A stretch of 64,000 bases of DNA from Marchantia polymorpha subsp. ruderalis. Its lineage: Eukaryota > Streptophyta > Marchantiopsida > Marchantiales > Marchantiaceae. Below, in pieces: positions 1 through 12,300 of the stretch (its first letter is position 1; each line of letters opens with the position of its first letter). Position numbers and translations under genes: made by a program. A model generated the notes under the pieces. That model was not told where the DNA came from and ran no database searches. It saw only the letters and a program-made list of their open reading frames with translations. The stretch is from NCBI GenBank assembly GCA_037833965.1, contig AP031352.1:7234501-7298500 (forward strand). The letters run 5' to 3'.

Positions 1-505
1 TCTCATAAAATTTTCTGTCCACCGGAAAGATGTTACAAGCATAAATATGTTACCCATAAATTAGTCTAATTCATGGGTATAACTATAGACATAAGATGAA
101 GAATGTTTAAAGCTCTACTATACTTCCCAACCTGCGTTACGATCATGAATTATCATAATCGTACTCCGCATCACAGATGTGACGTAGCTGAAACCAATTA
201 CTACTTTGTGTATTTTCCGTGCATGTTATTCTTGCGAAGTAGCCTTCATTTTACAAAAACTCCAAAGTGTGGATGTCATCCACTCATCACCTCCATAGCA
301 AGAAGCTTTAATAAAATTAGGCAGACAAGCGATAATCTGTTCACACAAGAGATAGATATGGAATCCAGTGTTATCCTAAGTGTAGATCCATATTTAAATA
401 ATAGTCGGGTATGTGCAGCGGACAGAGCAGCTATGAACAAGGAGTACACAGATGCCAGCAATCTCCAAGTGACTTGGCTCTTTTGTTTACATGAGAGTAC
501 CTGGA

Positions 506-833
506 ACATGGTGCGACCAACAAATCTCACAGGATAATATATGAAAGAAAAAATTCTATATAAAATAAATAAGTATAGTAAATCTGCATTGAAATAGATG
601 GGACACTGGAATTCTAACATCTAGATTTGTAATGTATATTGAATTACTAGGTTGCATGATAATGTGGTCTGGAACATGTTGCAACCAACAAATCTCACGG
701 GATTATATATGAAAGAAAAATTCCATATAAAATAAATAAGTTTAGTAAATCTGCGTTGAAATAGATGGGACACTGGAATTCTAATATCTAGATTTGTAAT
801 GAGTATTGAGTTACTGGGTTGCATGATGATGTG
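506..833 (+). repeat. Two-copy tandem repeat, about 166 bp unit
   Basis: The blocks 506-665 and 672-833 read alike almost throughout: both run from 'gaacatg' through 'caacaaatctcac', 'gatgggacactggaattcta' and 'tagatttgtaatg' to 'gttgcatgat'. This is a recent local duplication. No coding content is evident. Confidence 0.85.
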
Positions 834-1924
834 ATGTTCATGTGGCCAACGTAAAGCTTTAGTAGAGTGGCCGAATTCAGAACCTTTTGGATAATCATTT
901 ATAAGAAGCATAGGTATCTTCAGTAAGTTCATAATGAACAAATACCAAATTTGAAACATATTCCTGGGAGTTTGTCATGGCTGTAATGGTTAAGTAATTG
1001 CACCTTGAAACCAAAGGCTAAGATGCTGGTGTTTTCAAATTTTTTGCATTTCTTTTTTCGGTTATGTCGGTAAATATCATTCAGGGGTAGTGTTTTTCTT
1101 GGTGAGCAGAAGCTCAAGATTTATGACAAAATTTTCTGACTCAATGGTCCGCAGCAGTTTCAGTAATGATTCGCTGAATTGATGCATTACATACTGTACA
1201 TTCTTTATATTGAGACACTCACACCAAAAAATCACAATTCCGTCTTTACCATATCTAAAAAAGTCAAAATGAAAAAATATACTTTGCTTTCACGAATTTG
1301 GTTGTTCTTGGATTTCAGATGAATATAAAAATTTTATTTAATCTACTCACATTAATTTATTTATTATAGAAATACTTGGTTAATTCAAATGCAAGACATG
1401 GAACAAAGATATGACTTTGATCAAAAAAATTATTTTGAATATTAAAATTGTGAAATTTTTTGGTTTTAAGTTTAAAAAGATACACGTATTTGGAATATAG
1501 TGAAATTTTAATTTTTTTAGATAAAATGTATCATTAGATAAAACTCATTTGTGAGATTTGGTAACTAGAGAAATGAAAATTTTAATTTATACCATACCAA
1601 GAAATTAATATATTTAAAAAATTATAAATTATAGCCTATCTACTAATATGTATTATTTTTGGTATTTGTGACATAATTTCATTTATTTTTAACTATAAAT
1701 AAATAAATAAATAAATATCACAATTCTATTCTATAAGGATTCAAAATGAAATAAATATCAAGTGAATCTAAATAAAGAAGGATTCAATATCCTACTGAAA
1801 GACAAAGGTAGAATGGACATTAGCAGCAGTTCGTCGAACAAATAATCAGCCGTCTACGCAACTCACGTGGATATACAATCCGGCAATGTGCTCCCTGTCT
1901 ATCCATAATAAGAACACAATCGCT

Positions 1925-2290
1925 TTAGCATGCGGGGAGAGCAGCTATAGACAAGGTGTCTAAAGCTGCTCTGGAACTCCAAGTGGCCTTGCTCCAACGT
2001 TGAGAAACGAGCAAGTTCATCATGATGCAATCAGCTCACGTGATTATGTGCAGCCTGCTTCTAGCTAAATCTCACCTTGACAGAACTCATTTACGTACCA
2101 TATATAATAAGTGAAACAGATGGGAGTATTGGAAGCCTCATCTCGGAGTTGTACCCACTGGCAGAAGCTTATGCGTATGTTGCAAGCTTATGAGTCTGAT
2201 AAGTAGAAAGAAGATGTACTCAAGTATTTTTCTACAATCTGATTTTCTCTAGAGAAAGATTTGACAGCATTAACTTAAGATAACTTAAGA
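1925..2290 (+). repeat. Direct repeat copy 1 (upstream of proline-rich exon)
   Basis: This block resembles 4445-4830 in the same orientation. Shared stretches include 'ctccaagtggccttgctc', 'gatgcaatcagc', 'actggcagaagc' and 'tttctacaatctgatt'. Copy 1 ends just before the proline-rich reading frame, so the unit may be a gene 5' flank that was duplicated without its coding part. Confidence 0.7.
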
Positions 2291-2310
2291 TGGAATATAG
2301 AATAACTTAA

Positions 2311-2670
2311 GATGGAAACAACGGAGGCGAAGATGAGCACGACAATGACTACGAGAACTGCATGTCGATGGGGTACAAGGGTCGCAAACCTTGCAAGCCT
2401 AAGTCTTCCCCTACTCAAGTTCCCGATTGTAATCCACCTGCAGCTAAGTCGCCCCCTCCTCCATTCATCGTGAAATCTCCCCCTCCTCCTTCCTACTCAC
2501 CTCAATCGCCACCACCTCCGGCAAAATCGCCACCTCCACCTGCGAAATCACCTCCTCCTCCCATTGTGGCTAAATCACCACCACCTCCTGCAAAATCTCC
2601 TCCTCCTCCAGTGGTGGTCAAGTCCCCTCCACCCCCGATGAAGTCTCCCCCACCACCATACACCTATTAG
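2311..2670 (+). CDS. Proline-rich extensin-like protein, exon or partial gene
   Basis: The frame is open from just after a TAA at 2308-2310 to a TAG at 2668-2670; the first ATG is at 2362, giving 102 residues. The residues before that ATG are acidic and glycine/asparagine-rich and in frame (NNGGEDEHDNDYENC), so the true exon probably starts near 2312 after an upstream intron. After a short Cys- and Lys-containing segment (KPCKPK, then a second Cys), the protein is an array of about nine SPPPP blocks separated by AK, VVVK, IVAK, MK and FIVK, ending PPPPYTY. SPPPP repeats are the hydroxyproline-glycosylation modules of extensins, structural cell-wall proteins. No signal peptide is encoded in this exon, so it is either a 3' exon whose first exon I cannot place or a 5'-truncated copy. 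Codon use is varied, which argues against simple-repeat noise. Confidence 0.6.
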   Translation, partial: DGNNGGEDEHDNDYENCMSMGYKGRKPCKPKSSPTQVPDCNPPAAKSPPPPFIVKSPPPPSYSPQSPPPPAKSPPPPAKSPPPPIVAKSPPPPAKSPPPPVVVKSPPPPMKSPPPPYTY

Positions 2671-2885
2671 ATCGGAATTGCGCTCGGAGCTGTAAGCTCC
2701 TATCAATACAACAGTTATTGATACTACCAATGCCTCTTGAGCTTACAACATCAATGTTGATATCGCACCAGCACTGCCTCTATGACGTGTGAATCAGAGT
2801 TGTAGTCCGCTTTATAAAATTTAAGGATGGATGAATTCACTGTGCTCTTAGAGTGACTAGGTTTCTTGGCAGAGGCCAGTTTACC

Positions 2886-3792
2886 TGTTGTCATTCACAA
2901 TAGTTTAGGTTCTAAGAGGATTATAAATTTGGTTCTGTAAGCGAATGCAGATTTCACAGCCTGAAGAGTGAATGGAAACGCTGTTCATCTCTTCATTTCT
3001 GTGTACAACCTTCAATATCATTGACGAATTCAGATATTAGCATGATGTTTCATACCCTCATCGAAAAAAGGCCGTGTTTTTACTGTGGAATCATATCTGA
3101 TTACGTAGATACGAACAGCTTTTACTTCGTTTGACTCTGCTGTATCTGATTGTCATTATCGCGTAGAGCAATCACATTTTAGCACGATGCCAATACCGAC
3201 TCAGCTTTCACTCATGAAAAAGCAAGAAATCAATCTGCAGCCGAGCTTATTACGGTTTGTGATCATATAATGTGACATGTTAAGCAACATGAATCCAAGA
3301 TACAGTCGATCCAACAAGTTACATTCAAATCCACCGTCATGGAAGCTCTGAGGTCTGGAAGTTTATTACACACTATGATCCATCTTACTGTCATGCACAT
3401 TAGTCTAGCTGCTTGGAGGATTCTAAATTCGGTTCCGTAAGCATATGCAGATATCACGAGACTGAAGAGTGAATGTAAACATCAAGTCTTCATTTCTGAA
3501 CTAACTTCTGTGTACAAACTCCAATATCTATTATGATTCAAATATTAGATTGAAGTTTGATAAATCAATCTAAAAAAGTTGTTTTTTTACACCGGAATGT
3601 GATCTGATTACGTAGAAACGAACAACTCTATGTTTGAGCTGCTCTTTCTGATTCTTTGTTATCATCGCCGGGAGCCAGCGCGTTGTAGCAATAGAAGTTG
3701 CCAACTTAAATTTTACTCGTTAAAAGGAAGAAATCGATCTGCAGATGAGCATGTTACAGTATGTACTTGTTAAGCAACATCAAACCCCAAGT
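2886..3792 (+). repeat. Two-copy tandem repeat, about 490-500 bp unit
   Basis: Blocks 2886-3300 and 3386-3792 align along their length. Anchors include 'tgtcat.cac', 'ggttc.gtaagc', 'ctgattacgtaga.acgaac', 'atc.atctgcag' and 'ttaagcaacat'. A partial third copy lies at about 6825-6880. The unit follows the proline-rich exon and looks like duplicated 3' flank or spacer. No coding content is evident. Confidence 0.75.
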
Positions 3793-3799
3793 TCACCTA

Positions 3800-6500
3800 C
3801 CGACATGGTAGATGTAGGAGGTCTACTAAAGAGTATCACTTTCTGTTACTTCAGACTCTCGAACGTTTTGTATTTTGTTTGAGTTGCGAAATGTAAACTG
3901 TAACACGAAGGATTTACGACTGTAGACGGATATCAGTTAGTCATTCATTTGTCCTCTACGACTCTTCTTGCTGGAAACTCTGTCTTGCATTCTTGCTTTC
4001 TAACAAGATCATCATCAAATCTAAGAAATCAAATCATTCTCTCGGTATCGAACTGGTTATGGAGGACTGTAACTATCTAAGTACGCTCCAGAGGCTGCCT
4101 CACTGCTTCTCATCCGTTGACGCTGAGCTTATTGTAACTGTGCTTAGTCTTCTATTCTAGCCAAAAAGTAACTCCTTCTAGTTCTGTCAACGAAGATACT
4201 TAATATATCGCTATTTTGATTCATTTTGACAAAACTCAATGAGTGGCCGCGTGATGAAAGTCAGCCTAAAATCCCGACCAGTGGAATGATGTACGGTACT
4301 TAAAACATGTACCAGCAGGCTACAAATCCGACATGTATTGACCCGCTCTATGTATGCTCTGTATACGTTCTGTTCCATCTGTTCATGTCCGTAATGATGA
4401 TATGATTGCGCTTACTGTATGTGTGGAAGGAATGCAATCATTTTCCAGATTGGAGATAGAATACAGCTAGAGACAAGGAGTGTATAGTTGCTATCAGACT
4501 CCAAGTGGCCTTGCTCTAGCGTTGACATGCGAGTATGCGCATCACGATGCAATCAGCGAAGCTCAGATGATTAGATGCAGCCTAGTACTACCTGAATCTC
4601 AGATTGACAAGAGACAGTTATGTACCATTAATAAGCTTTGGAACAAATGGAAACACTGGATTTCTTGTTTCCAATTTTTACCTACTGGCAGAAGCCTTTG
4701 CATACGGCTTTGACGAAAGTTTGCAAGCTTGAGTAGCGTTATTTACAAGAAGGTGCACTTGCTCAGATATTTTCTACAATCTGATTCTCTCAAGCTTAAA
4801 ACGAGGTTTCGTAACATTAATTTTAATTTATGGATTTTTACTGAGAAAAATGTGGACGATTTCCTCGAATCTTCTTCTGTAAGGAGAGAGCTCGAGGGTC
4901 GACTGCTAATTCAACGGTACATTCATCTGTGTGGATATAAAGTACATGCATCCGTCCTGGTACGGAAGTGTCCTGCTTATAAGCTATTTCTACTCATGCT
5001 CAAAGTTTTAACCTTCCCATGATGTGTTTTTGTTACGTTCATCTTGAGCTGCTTGTGAGACTCTCTTCATCTGGGTTTACCATCGAACATGGCGTAGAAA
5101 CGGTAAGTTCTCGACTGGTGCTTTCTCTGATTTAGGTCAGATAAGAACTTGTCAAATTTGTGGATGTCCACAACTTTCTTTTAAAAGTTCTGAGCTCCAC
5201 TAAGCTGGGAAAGGAAGGTTCGATTCCAAACTACAATCTTCTGCTCTAGAGGATTTGAAAACCTTCGTGATGTGTACTGTAACCGTGAGAATCGTTGAAG
5301 TTTCTATGGGCTCAAACATGTAATTCACCTTCAATTTTTACATCGGCATCCCTCAGATGCTTTTTCTCTGGTATCAAGTCTTTGCTTCTGCTTGTATGCC
5401 CGAGAACTGTTGCTTACTATATCCAGCCTAACAGGTTTAGACAGTTAGCTAGGCAGGATGTTTTCGAAGGTCACTTAACTTTATTAGCCATCTTGGCCAC
5501 TTTTGTGTCCAATTCGTGCAATTTGTGTCATAGCTTCGCAGGCTTCGAATCCGTGGACTTTCATCTGTTTTTTGGACTTAGAGTAGGAGCACGATTTCAA
5601 AATTGTGGGAAGAAGGGCTGCACCATGTTCATGATAACGTAGAGAGGTAAAATGAAACCATGTGGGGAGGTTCTATCTTCTATGTCACCGCACACATTGA
5701 GGATGTAAGCCAATCAGTCGTAAAACTCTCAGCATTACTCACAAGCACTTTGATCAGCCATTCCCTTTAGTGACAGCTGCATGTTTGCAGAACTAATCCC
5801 GGGGAAAATGATAAACTACTGGAAAACGTTCCCTCCGCTGCATTGACATTTTGTGTTCACGTTGAGCAGAGAGTTGGAATCCCGCTGCAAGCAAGTGCAA
5901 CGTCGATTCTCCACAGCAATCGTAAAAGCTCATGTCTTGTCCCACTTCTAGATTGCTTTGCAATGTCCAGAAGAGAAGGATGCTGACTGCTCTCAAAGCG
6001 AAGGTGGTCGCTTACAATCGCGTCTTTTTCTAGTTTGAAATAAGTGTGTAAGGTCATTACCGTATACAGTGATCATATCTGGAAAAGCCGAAACTTTTTC
6101 ATGAAGCCAGATGCAGCTCAAGCGGGGCCATGTCTAAGTTACTCCAGATCTCAGAGGCCAGCAAGAACCAAGTGAACCGAAACTATACAGATCCATAACT
6201 AAAGTGGGATTAGGAGCGATCCCCTATCTCGTCTTCTGAATCTGTCCACATTTAGGCTTTACTACTCACGATGTATGCACTGCAAGATTTTCACCTCACG
6301 AAGCTCGAGAGAATTCATATTCCCATTGCAGATCGCACCTTGGCAGCACCTTATCTCCGTTGTAAGCATGCAAATCTACAGGTCGTAAGACTTGTAGATC
6401 AAGGCAATACCGGCTAGAACCGTCCCCACTACTATGCATAATTGCAGAGTTTTTACTCACAGATAGGAAGTCTGCTTTGTAGAGGGCTTTATACTTGTGT
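3800..6500. other. No recognisable gene
   Basis: Apart from the direct repeat at about 4445-4830, I see no domain-bearing frame, splice-supported exon or structured RNA. The open frames near 4480-5022 and 5295-5642 lie in or beside the repeat and have no recognisable protein features. Confidence 0.5.
4445..4830 (+). repeat. Direct repeat copy 2
   Basis: This is the partner of 1925-2290, about 2.5 kb downstream in the same orientation, with moderate divergence. Unlike copy 1 it is not followed by a proline-rich frame. Confidence 0.7.
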
Positions 6501-6521
6501 GTCGTGTTGCCAGCGGGGTCC

Positions 6522-6528
6522 TATATAA
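6522..6528 (+). promoter_or_regulatory. TATA box of the short secreted-peptide ORF
   Basis: A TATATAA sequence sits about 100 bp upstream of the ATG at 6627, in a locally GC-richer setting. The spacing would give a 5' leader of roughly 70 nt, a normal plant core-promoter layout. Confidence 0.45.
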
Positions 6529-6626
6529 GAGGCTTGACAACTGACCTTGGATATCATCATCGAGTTGAAATCAACAGACAGGCTTCAGCCATAGCTCACA
6601 CAAAGTGTAACACTTGACTCGTAGAC

Positions 6627-6800
6627 ATGGGGCGCATTGAATGCAAGACTCTTGTGATGATAGCTCCGGTGAGCGTTCTCACTCTGCAGCTGTGGGCTTC
6701 TGTCGAATTTCATGGACATAAACATGACGAGCTCGATTTTAAGGCCTTGAGAGGCTACGGACTTGAGGACTTGTCGGATACAAATTTTTCTCTAGTCTGA
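6627..6800 (+). CDS. Short secreted peptide ORF (57 aa) or signal-peptide exon
   Basis: Reading from ATG 6627 to TGA 6798-6800 gives 57 residues. An N-terminal hydrophobic stretch (TLVMIAPVSVLTLQLWAS) has the form of a signal peptide. It is followed by a His/Asp/Glu-rich tail (HGHKHDELDF, then LRGYGLEDLSD). A TATA box lies about 100 bp upstream and a possible splice donor (GAG/GTACTT) directly overlaps the stop, so this could be the first exon of a longer gene. Its acidic His/Gly-rich tail resembles the composition of the broken acidic frame at 9003-9320 and the start of the proline-rich exon at 2311. I therefore suspect one family of secreted acidic/proline-rich proteins. The function is unknown. 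Confidence 0.4.
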   Translation: MGRIECKTLVMIAPVSVLTLQLWASVEFHGHKHDELDFKALRGYGLEDLSDTNFSLV

Positions 6801-9000
6801 GGTACTTTGACCTCTTCATAAGATATTAAAGCCGGTTCTGTATTCATACGCAGATTTCACGAGACCGGAAAGTGAACAATTGAAAACGAATGAAACATTG
6901 TCATCATGTCAATGATAAACCAACGTCCAGGGTCATGTATTATGAATTGAAGAATAAAGTCTTACGAATTTCAAATTATATCAATCACAGTTGGATCTGA
7001 ATCTATTTAAGATTGAGTAATCTGATATATGTGGTTGTCTTGGTTCACAGAGTACACTATAGTATTCACTCTTTTGTAACTTTGAACCCGACTGCGTTGC
7101 AGCTCTGAGTACTCATGGGCTGAGCTTTGGAGTTCATGTGCGTATTTTTTTGTCTATTATCTTGCTTGCCCTCTGAAGGACTAGGCACGGGCATTTGAAT
7201 CCCAATCACGTAGGAATATTGTTGGAGATCTTCGTATACAGTCTTTCCTCTTGCATTTTCACCGTGATATGTATACTGCTAAACTTCGGAATACTAGCTA
7301 GTGAATTTTCTTAAGTTCTCCTGCAAATATAACTCATATAAGCGAATATTCTATAATATTCTATATATATTATATAAGAGAATATTCAGAAATTTCTTCC
7401 CGGCTGTAGAAGCTCAGATTGCTAAACTGAAACCAGTGAATCTGGAAGGTCTTCTACTGAAAAATTCAGGTCATGATCTGTTTTACCTTCTTGAGTGGAC
7501 CGCAATATTATTATCTTACTGACAGTTCATCATTCCTTACAAGACAGGCAACCTAAAGTTGTCCGCTGCGACGAAGGACGTATGATATTATGCACGAGTG
7601 CTCTTGCGACGAGCTTCAAGATCTTCAGCTTTATAACTTTGTCAAGTGATGAATACAACGAGACATTCTTACAGCCTAAGACACGATTATCTACTACGTT
7701 AAGACTAGAAAACGACAACAGTTCATGACACCGGCTTATGATTGTCCATAATGATATGTCTACTCATTGTTCATGCAGTCATAGTAGCTTTAACAGGTTG
7801 GACTCCACTGCCAAACGGGTATGTAACTCTCCATGTCAAGCCAGGGGAAGCTTCACGGAGCTTACGAACACTGAGGATTCTGCGCACTATATCCACGCAC
7901 TTGCGCCTCTAAATTTAGCGTCTGCTTCATCATTGTGTTTAGGTCGCAGACAGCACGTGAAGTGCGATGCAAATAAACACAATATGCGTTGTCGGTTGGT
8001 GATTCGCGGCGTGCCCTCTGTAGCTTCATGTCATTGCTTCAAGCTGTAAACCAAGGAGTGAAGATGAAGTGGGAATTTGCGGGAATTCGAAAAGTGAACC
8101 AAATCATTCTCATCTCCAGAAGCACATTCTCAAGCTGCTCATGTCATCCTCATCGTGGTGGCTCGCCAGATCAGGATCTCATGCCATGACGACGTCGAGA
8201 CGCTAATCTGCTTTGGAGTGAGCGTTGTTTGTCTTAAGCCGAGGCAGTTTGTGGTGCGGCTAAACTCGATCGACAGGAACCTCTGCCACACAGTCCACCA
8301 GAAGCCTGAGAGATGGACGCATCAGCGAGACTTGCTGCAGAATGTGGACCCCCGAAAGATTCTTCTCATTTGACACGTCTGGAAACTGCACCACTTGACA
8401 GAGATCAATCTAAATGCCATCCAGGTTCCCAATTTTACATGACGAAGGCTTGCTGTCTGCATGAAACCATGATATTCGCACTCAGAATCACATCCTCATA
8501 TAAGCTCTCATGCCGCCAGTAGATTAGCATGGTGGGCTGGCCGGTCGCCGTGACCTACACCACGGCATCAAATATTATCAATATGAAATGTATCACTATT
8601 ACAGTTTCATCGAACTTCGCCAACATGGGTTTATGATCGAACCTTCGAATTTCGTGCTAGTGGAGGCCCAAGAGGGGCTGCCGTCACATCACTTCAGGAA
8701 TCACATGTCCTAGGCACATGGGCTTTAAAAGAATTTTGGCCCGAGTTTTGCCACCATTTGACATTGCTAATCGCATCCGGCCGCCTCATACTCAACTCAA
8801 ACTGAACCTCAACTTGGGAGGCGCATTACATGGAGGAGGTTGATACTCAGAATATTCCAAAGTGCTGGTCGGTCGAGTCCACTTGAGCAGTGCGTTTCTG
8901 TTAAACTGCGCATCGTCTGCTGAATGTACTTGTTCAAGTGCAGTCAATCCAGTACAGATAGTGAAGCATCGGCAATTGAGAGTCCGAGATATATGACAGA
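6801..9000. other. No recognisable gene
   Basis: This is intergenic sequence with a short 3' echo of the 2886-3792 tandem repeat near 6825-6880. No supported gene or structured element is seen; the overlapping small frames at 7.3-8.5 kb lack protein features. Confidence 0.5.
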
Positions 9001-9002
9001 TT

Positions 9003-9320
9003 CAAGAGATCGGAGAGACGAAGAACGGGAGGAAAGATGGCAAACTTCGTGAGCTTTCCTACAACCATGAGCGGGAAGACGAAGGTGGCCATGACTCTGG
9101 CGAGGATGGCATCGGTCGAAAGGTTAGTGATAGCGAGGATGATCGATACCATGACGAGAATGGTCCAGACTATGAGAAAGACGGCCATGACCGTGGCTAA
9201 GGTGACCACCAGGTCCGAGAAGATTTCGAAGGCTACAGAGGCGACCATGACGCTGACTTCCAGGAATGTGAATCCACGAGTTTCAGGGAGAGAAAGCTAC
9301 GCAGGTGCGAATCAACCAAG
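9003..9320 (+). pseudogene. Acidic His/Gly/Asp-rich exon remnant
   Basis: In the frame containing codon 9066, the translation is strongly biased to D, E, H, G, R and Y (for example EREDEGGHDSGEDG, then DRYHDENGPDYEKDGHDRG). It is interrupted by TAA at 9198-9200 and then continues in the same style (EDFEGYRGDHDADFQECES). The bias on both sides of one stop suggests a former low-complexity acidic exon in which TAC became TAA. It resembles the acidic lead-in of the proline-rich exon at 2311. The longer ATG frame at 9037-9486 is in another phase and lacks this pattern. Confidence 0.35.
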
Positions 9321-9329
9321 TAAAAGTGG

Positions 9330-12300
9330 CCGGCAGCAAAACTTCTGCGTCTTCGGATTCCCAATCCGAGAAGCTCCGGAGAAACTGTATTCTTTCAGAC
9401 GCTCCGAACCTTCCATCTTCATGAGACGCATGTTCCTAAGTCTTCCACGACGGCGAAATGGGATCTTACTTCGTGCATCAGTTTGAACTCCCAGTCATAT
9501 CATTTCCTCCTGATGAACTATAGATTGATTAGAATCACGATTTCCTTCGGGACCCGTAATTTCTTATCTAGTTGAACCTTTTGACCCTTTCCATGTCGTT
9601 CCAGTCCAGCGCCTAGAAAACTTGTACTTGGTCTTCTATCAAACCTCCATCCTCCTGCATCCTGTGTACGGGTCCTTGGAGGAGCGGAGTTCATCTAATG
9701 AACAGGTAAGATGAGATTTTTTGTAATTAGCTCTACTGTTAGCTCTAGTGACCCTCTCCCGCATCATGCTAACTACTCCAAGTAGCAGTTCAGTAGTGAA
9801 GATCTAGTATATGATCTCCATACATGGTCTTGTGAGCTGTGATTTTCACACACAGAAATCTGGGAAAGGAACTGTCGAAATATGGAAATCGATCTATTTC
9901 CATGTTACCTCCCCGATGCTTGCGAGGACATTTGTTAGGGACATTTGTTGCGAGGACATTTGCTTCACTGATGTAATGCGCTTCACTGATGTAATGATGA
10001 TGAGATTCACCTGCACTATTGTCACCATGAGCTAGTAGGTTTCGAACCTTCTTGCTGATATGTTTGAAGAAATACATTCATATAATGATGTGTTTAGGCT
10101 CAAAATGATTCCAAACAAACCATTGATGAACAATAGACACCATGTGGTTTTAGTGCTGACGCATTACTCTCACTGTTGTCAATGCTGGGGCTCTTGTTAA
10201 ACTGACTGGAGGCAGATGAGTAAATTGTGCATGCAAATCGGAATGAAATTTTGCTGCGCACGGTTTATTACAGCTCATCAATTCGTATTCAGAGTTAGAA
10301 ACAAGAGAGTTTCAGCAGCATGGGGACCAGATAGAATAGCTTGTACAATTAGAAGACTAGATGGCTCACAATCCAACATTCCATAATTGTGAACAATACA
10401 TCCTACCAGTGACCGATCTGGGTGAGGAGAGACCATGTCAATATGTGAGTACTGCAATCATAGTGATCTATCTTCGCTATCTGCAGCTTCACAGCGACCT
10501 GTCTTCGCTACCCTCTACGTTTCTTCTGCTTTATTCTTCATCTGATATCAGAGAAATCGATTTGGATCATCATCATTCCTCAGAATTTAGTAGGTTGAGG
10601 GTCCAGGACGATCATTCCGGTGTCAAGGGATTTCTGTATGTGATAGGTGAAACCTTTTGAACAGATTAAGAGAAAGTTACATTACCATACTTGCTCTTTT
10701 GAACTGAACTCGATAGACAAGATGCTTTTGCTTCTTGAGTCAACTTCACCATGGTTTGATATGACACTTATGGTAAATCAGACTACCCAAAGTACTATGT
10801 TCCTGTTCATGTCAAAGTGTCACAAACTCACATTTGGAGAAACTACGATCTGCAGAAAGCATAACTGCGTCACGGTATAGGCACAGCATTAAAGGGAGAA
10901 TATTCCAACGATTGATTCTGAGTACTTTCTCCGTTCTTGCTCCACGTAATATCACCCTTTTTTTTTCTTCTTCATTTTTTTAATGTTTTCTCACTTTTAG
11001 CGTAACTTCCTCTCCGGTGCCTCCATTCCAAACTGGAAACTAAGGTTTGAGTCATATAGTTCACAGTTTGACTTATCTAAACTGTTAAAGCTTCTTATCT
11101 GCAATTTTGTAACAATAACCATGTACAAAATACCTCGTATATTTATTACTTTAAAGTTGGAGAGCCAAGCGATTCAGCACTGCTAGAGGTACTTAAGCGC
11201 ATCCACAATTCTTTTTTCACTAATTTTAAACAATCGAGATTTGACGAGGATTGTCAAGTGATAGTTACCAAAACTCAAGTCTACAGGTTGTGACATCTCA
11301 CAATTAGAGATAATAAAAATATAAGAATAGAGAGAGTTATTTAAAGCTTTTCATCTGTATAATGATGTGATTGCGTAATATATCCATTTACAAGACATGG
11401 TTTACGAATGCCACTTCACAACTCAAATTTCTCTTCCACGCATAAATTCCTAGAAACTCATGCGCGCCTGTCTAGATCATTACAAATATAGCCCATTGCA
11501 ATCCAGGTTGAGGCGTTTCCTTGAGATACCTTCTTCAGCTCCCGATCGCTTCTTGATAACACTCATCTCACAAGCAGCTTATCGCAATCCAGGTTGACGT
11601 AATTTGTTGATACACCCTCTTCACCTCCCGGTTCAACAATAAACCACTTCTAAAAGAAAAAACGTTTTTTCTTTTAGAAAAAAGAATAAAGTAGACTTTC
11701 CTTCTCCTATAAACACTACTTCAAAAGGTTACTCCGGTTCTTCCTATCGATACTTACCATTGACTTTGATCGTGATTGTGGTTGTTTGACTTTCCAGACG
11801 GACGCACCGTCTACTCTCTCCAATGGCTTCAACTCACCAAACTATTTGTTCCCCAATTGACAAATTCTCGATCCATAATCCTATACATCTCGCGAGCTCC
11901 ACGATAGTCTCCATGATCTCCCTTTTTACTTCCAACATTTGCAATTCCGCGTCATCACACCAGTTCACTTGAACATAATCACAAAAAGATTGTTAGAACT
12001 ATACTTGGTATAGAGGTTTTATGATAGTGAACAGTTTGATACAAAACAACTTCTTCTCTATCGACATAAAACATACTTTGGCTTCTTTCACTCAACAGCG
12101 CTCTTCGAGGGATGTATTTTTCTTAACTTCTACTTGTCCATTTGTCTTTTTTGTACCTTCAACTTAGCATTCCCTTTCTTCAATTCACGGAGCTCGTTAG
12201 GCATATCCTTCGCACGTGTAATACTTGTTACATGGTCCAAACCATCTTCACAAAATGTACTTCCATAAGTGCTTCTCACCTAAAAATATAAGATTTTCCG

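Larger units (their letters stand above)
1..2310. other. AT-rich non-coding DNA with repeats
   Basis: I see no convincing gene here; short open frames have no recognisable domains. The stretch at about 1200-1800 is very AT-rich. It contains a tandem duplication (506-833) and the left member of a direct repeat (about 1925-2290) that recurs at about 4445-4830; both are listed separately. Confidence 0.6.

Noticed and set aside
5160-5240. T-loop-like 'ggttcgattcc' suggesting a tRNA
   Set aside because: No acceptor stem, D-arm or anticodon arm can be paired at proper spacing.
9037-9486. 149-codon plus-strand frame rich in Met, Thr and Arg
   Set aside because: It is the wrong phase of an acidic low-complexity sequence; the phase containing codon 9066 has the meaningful bias.
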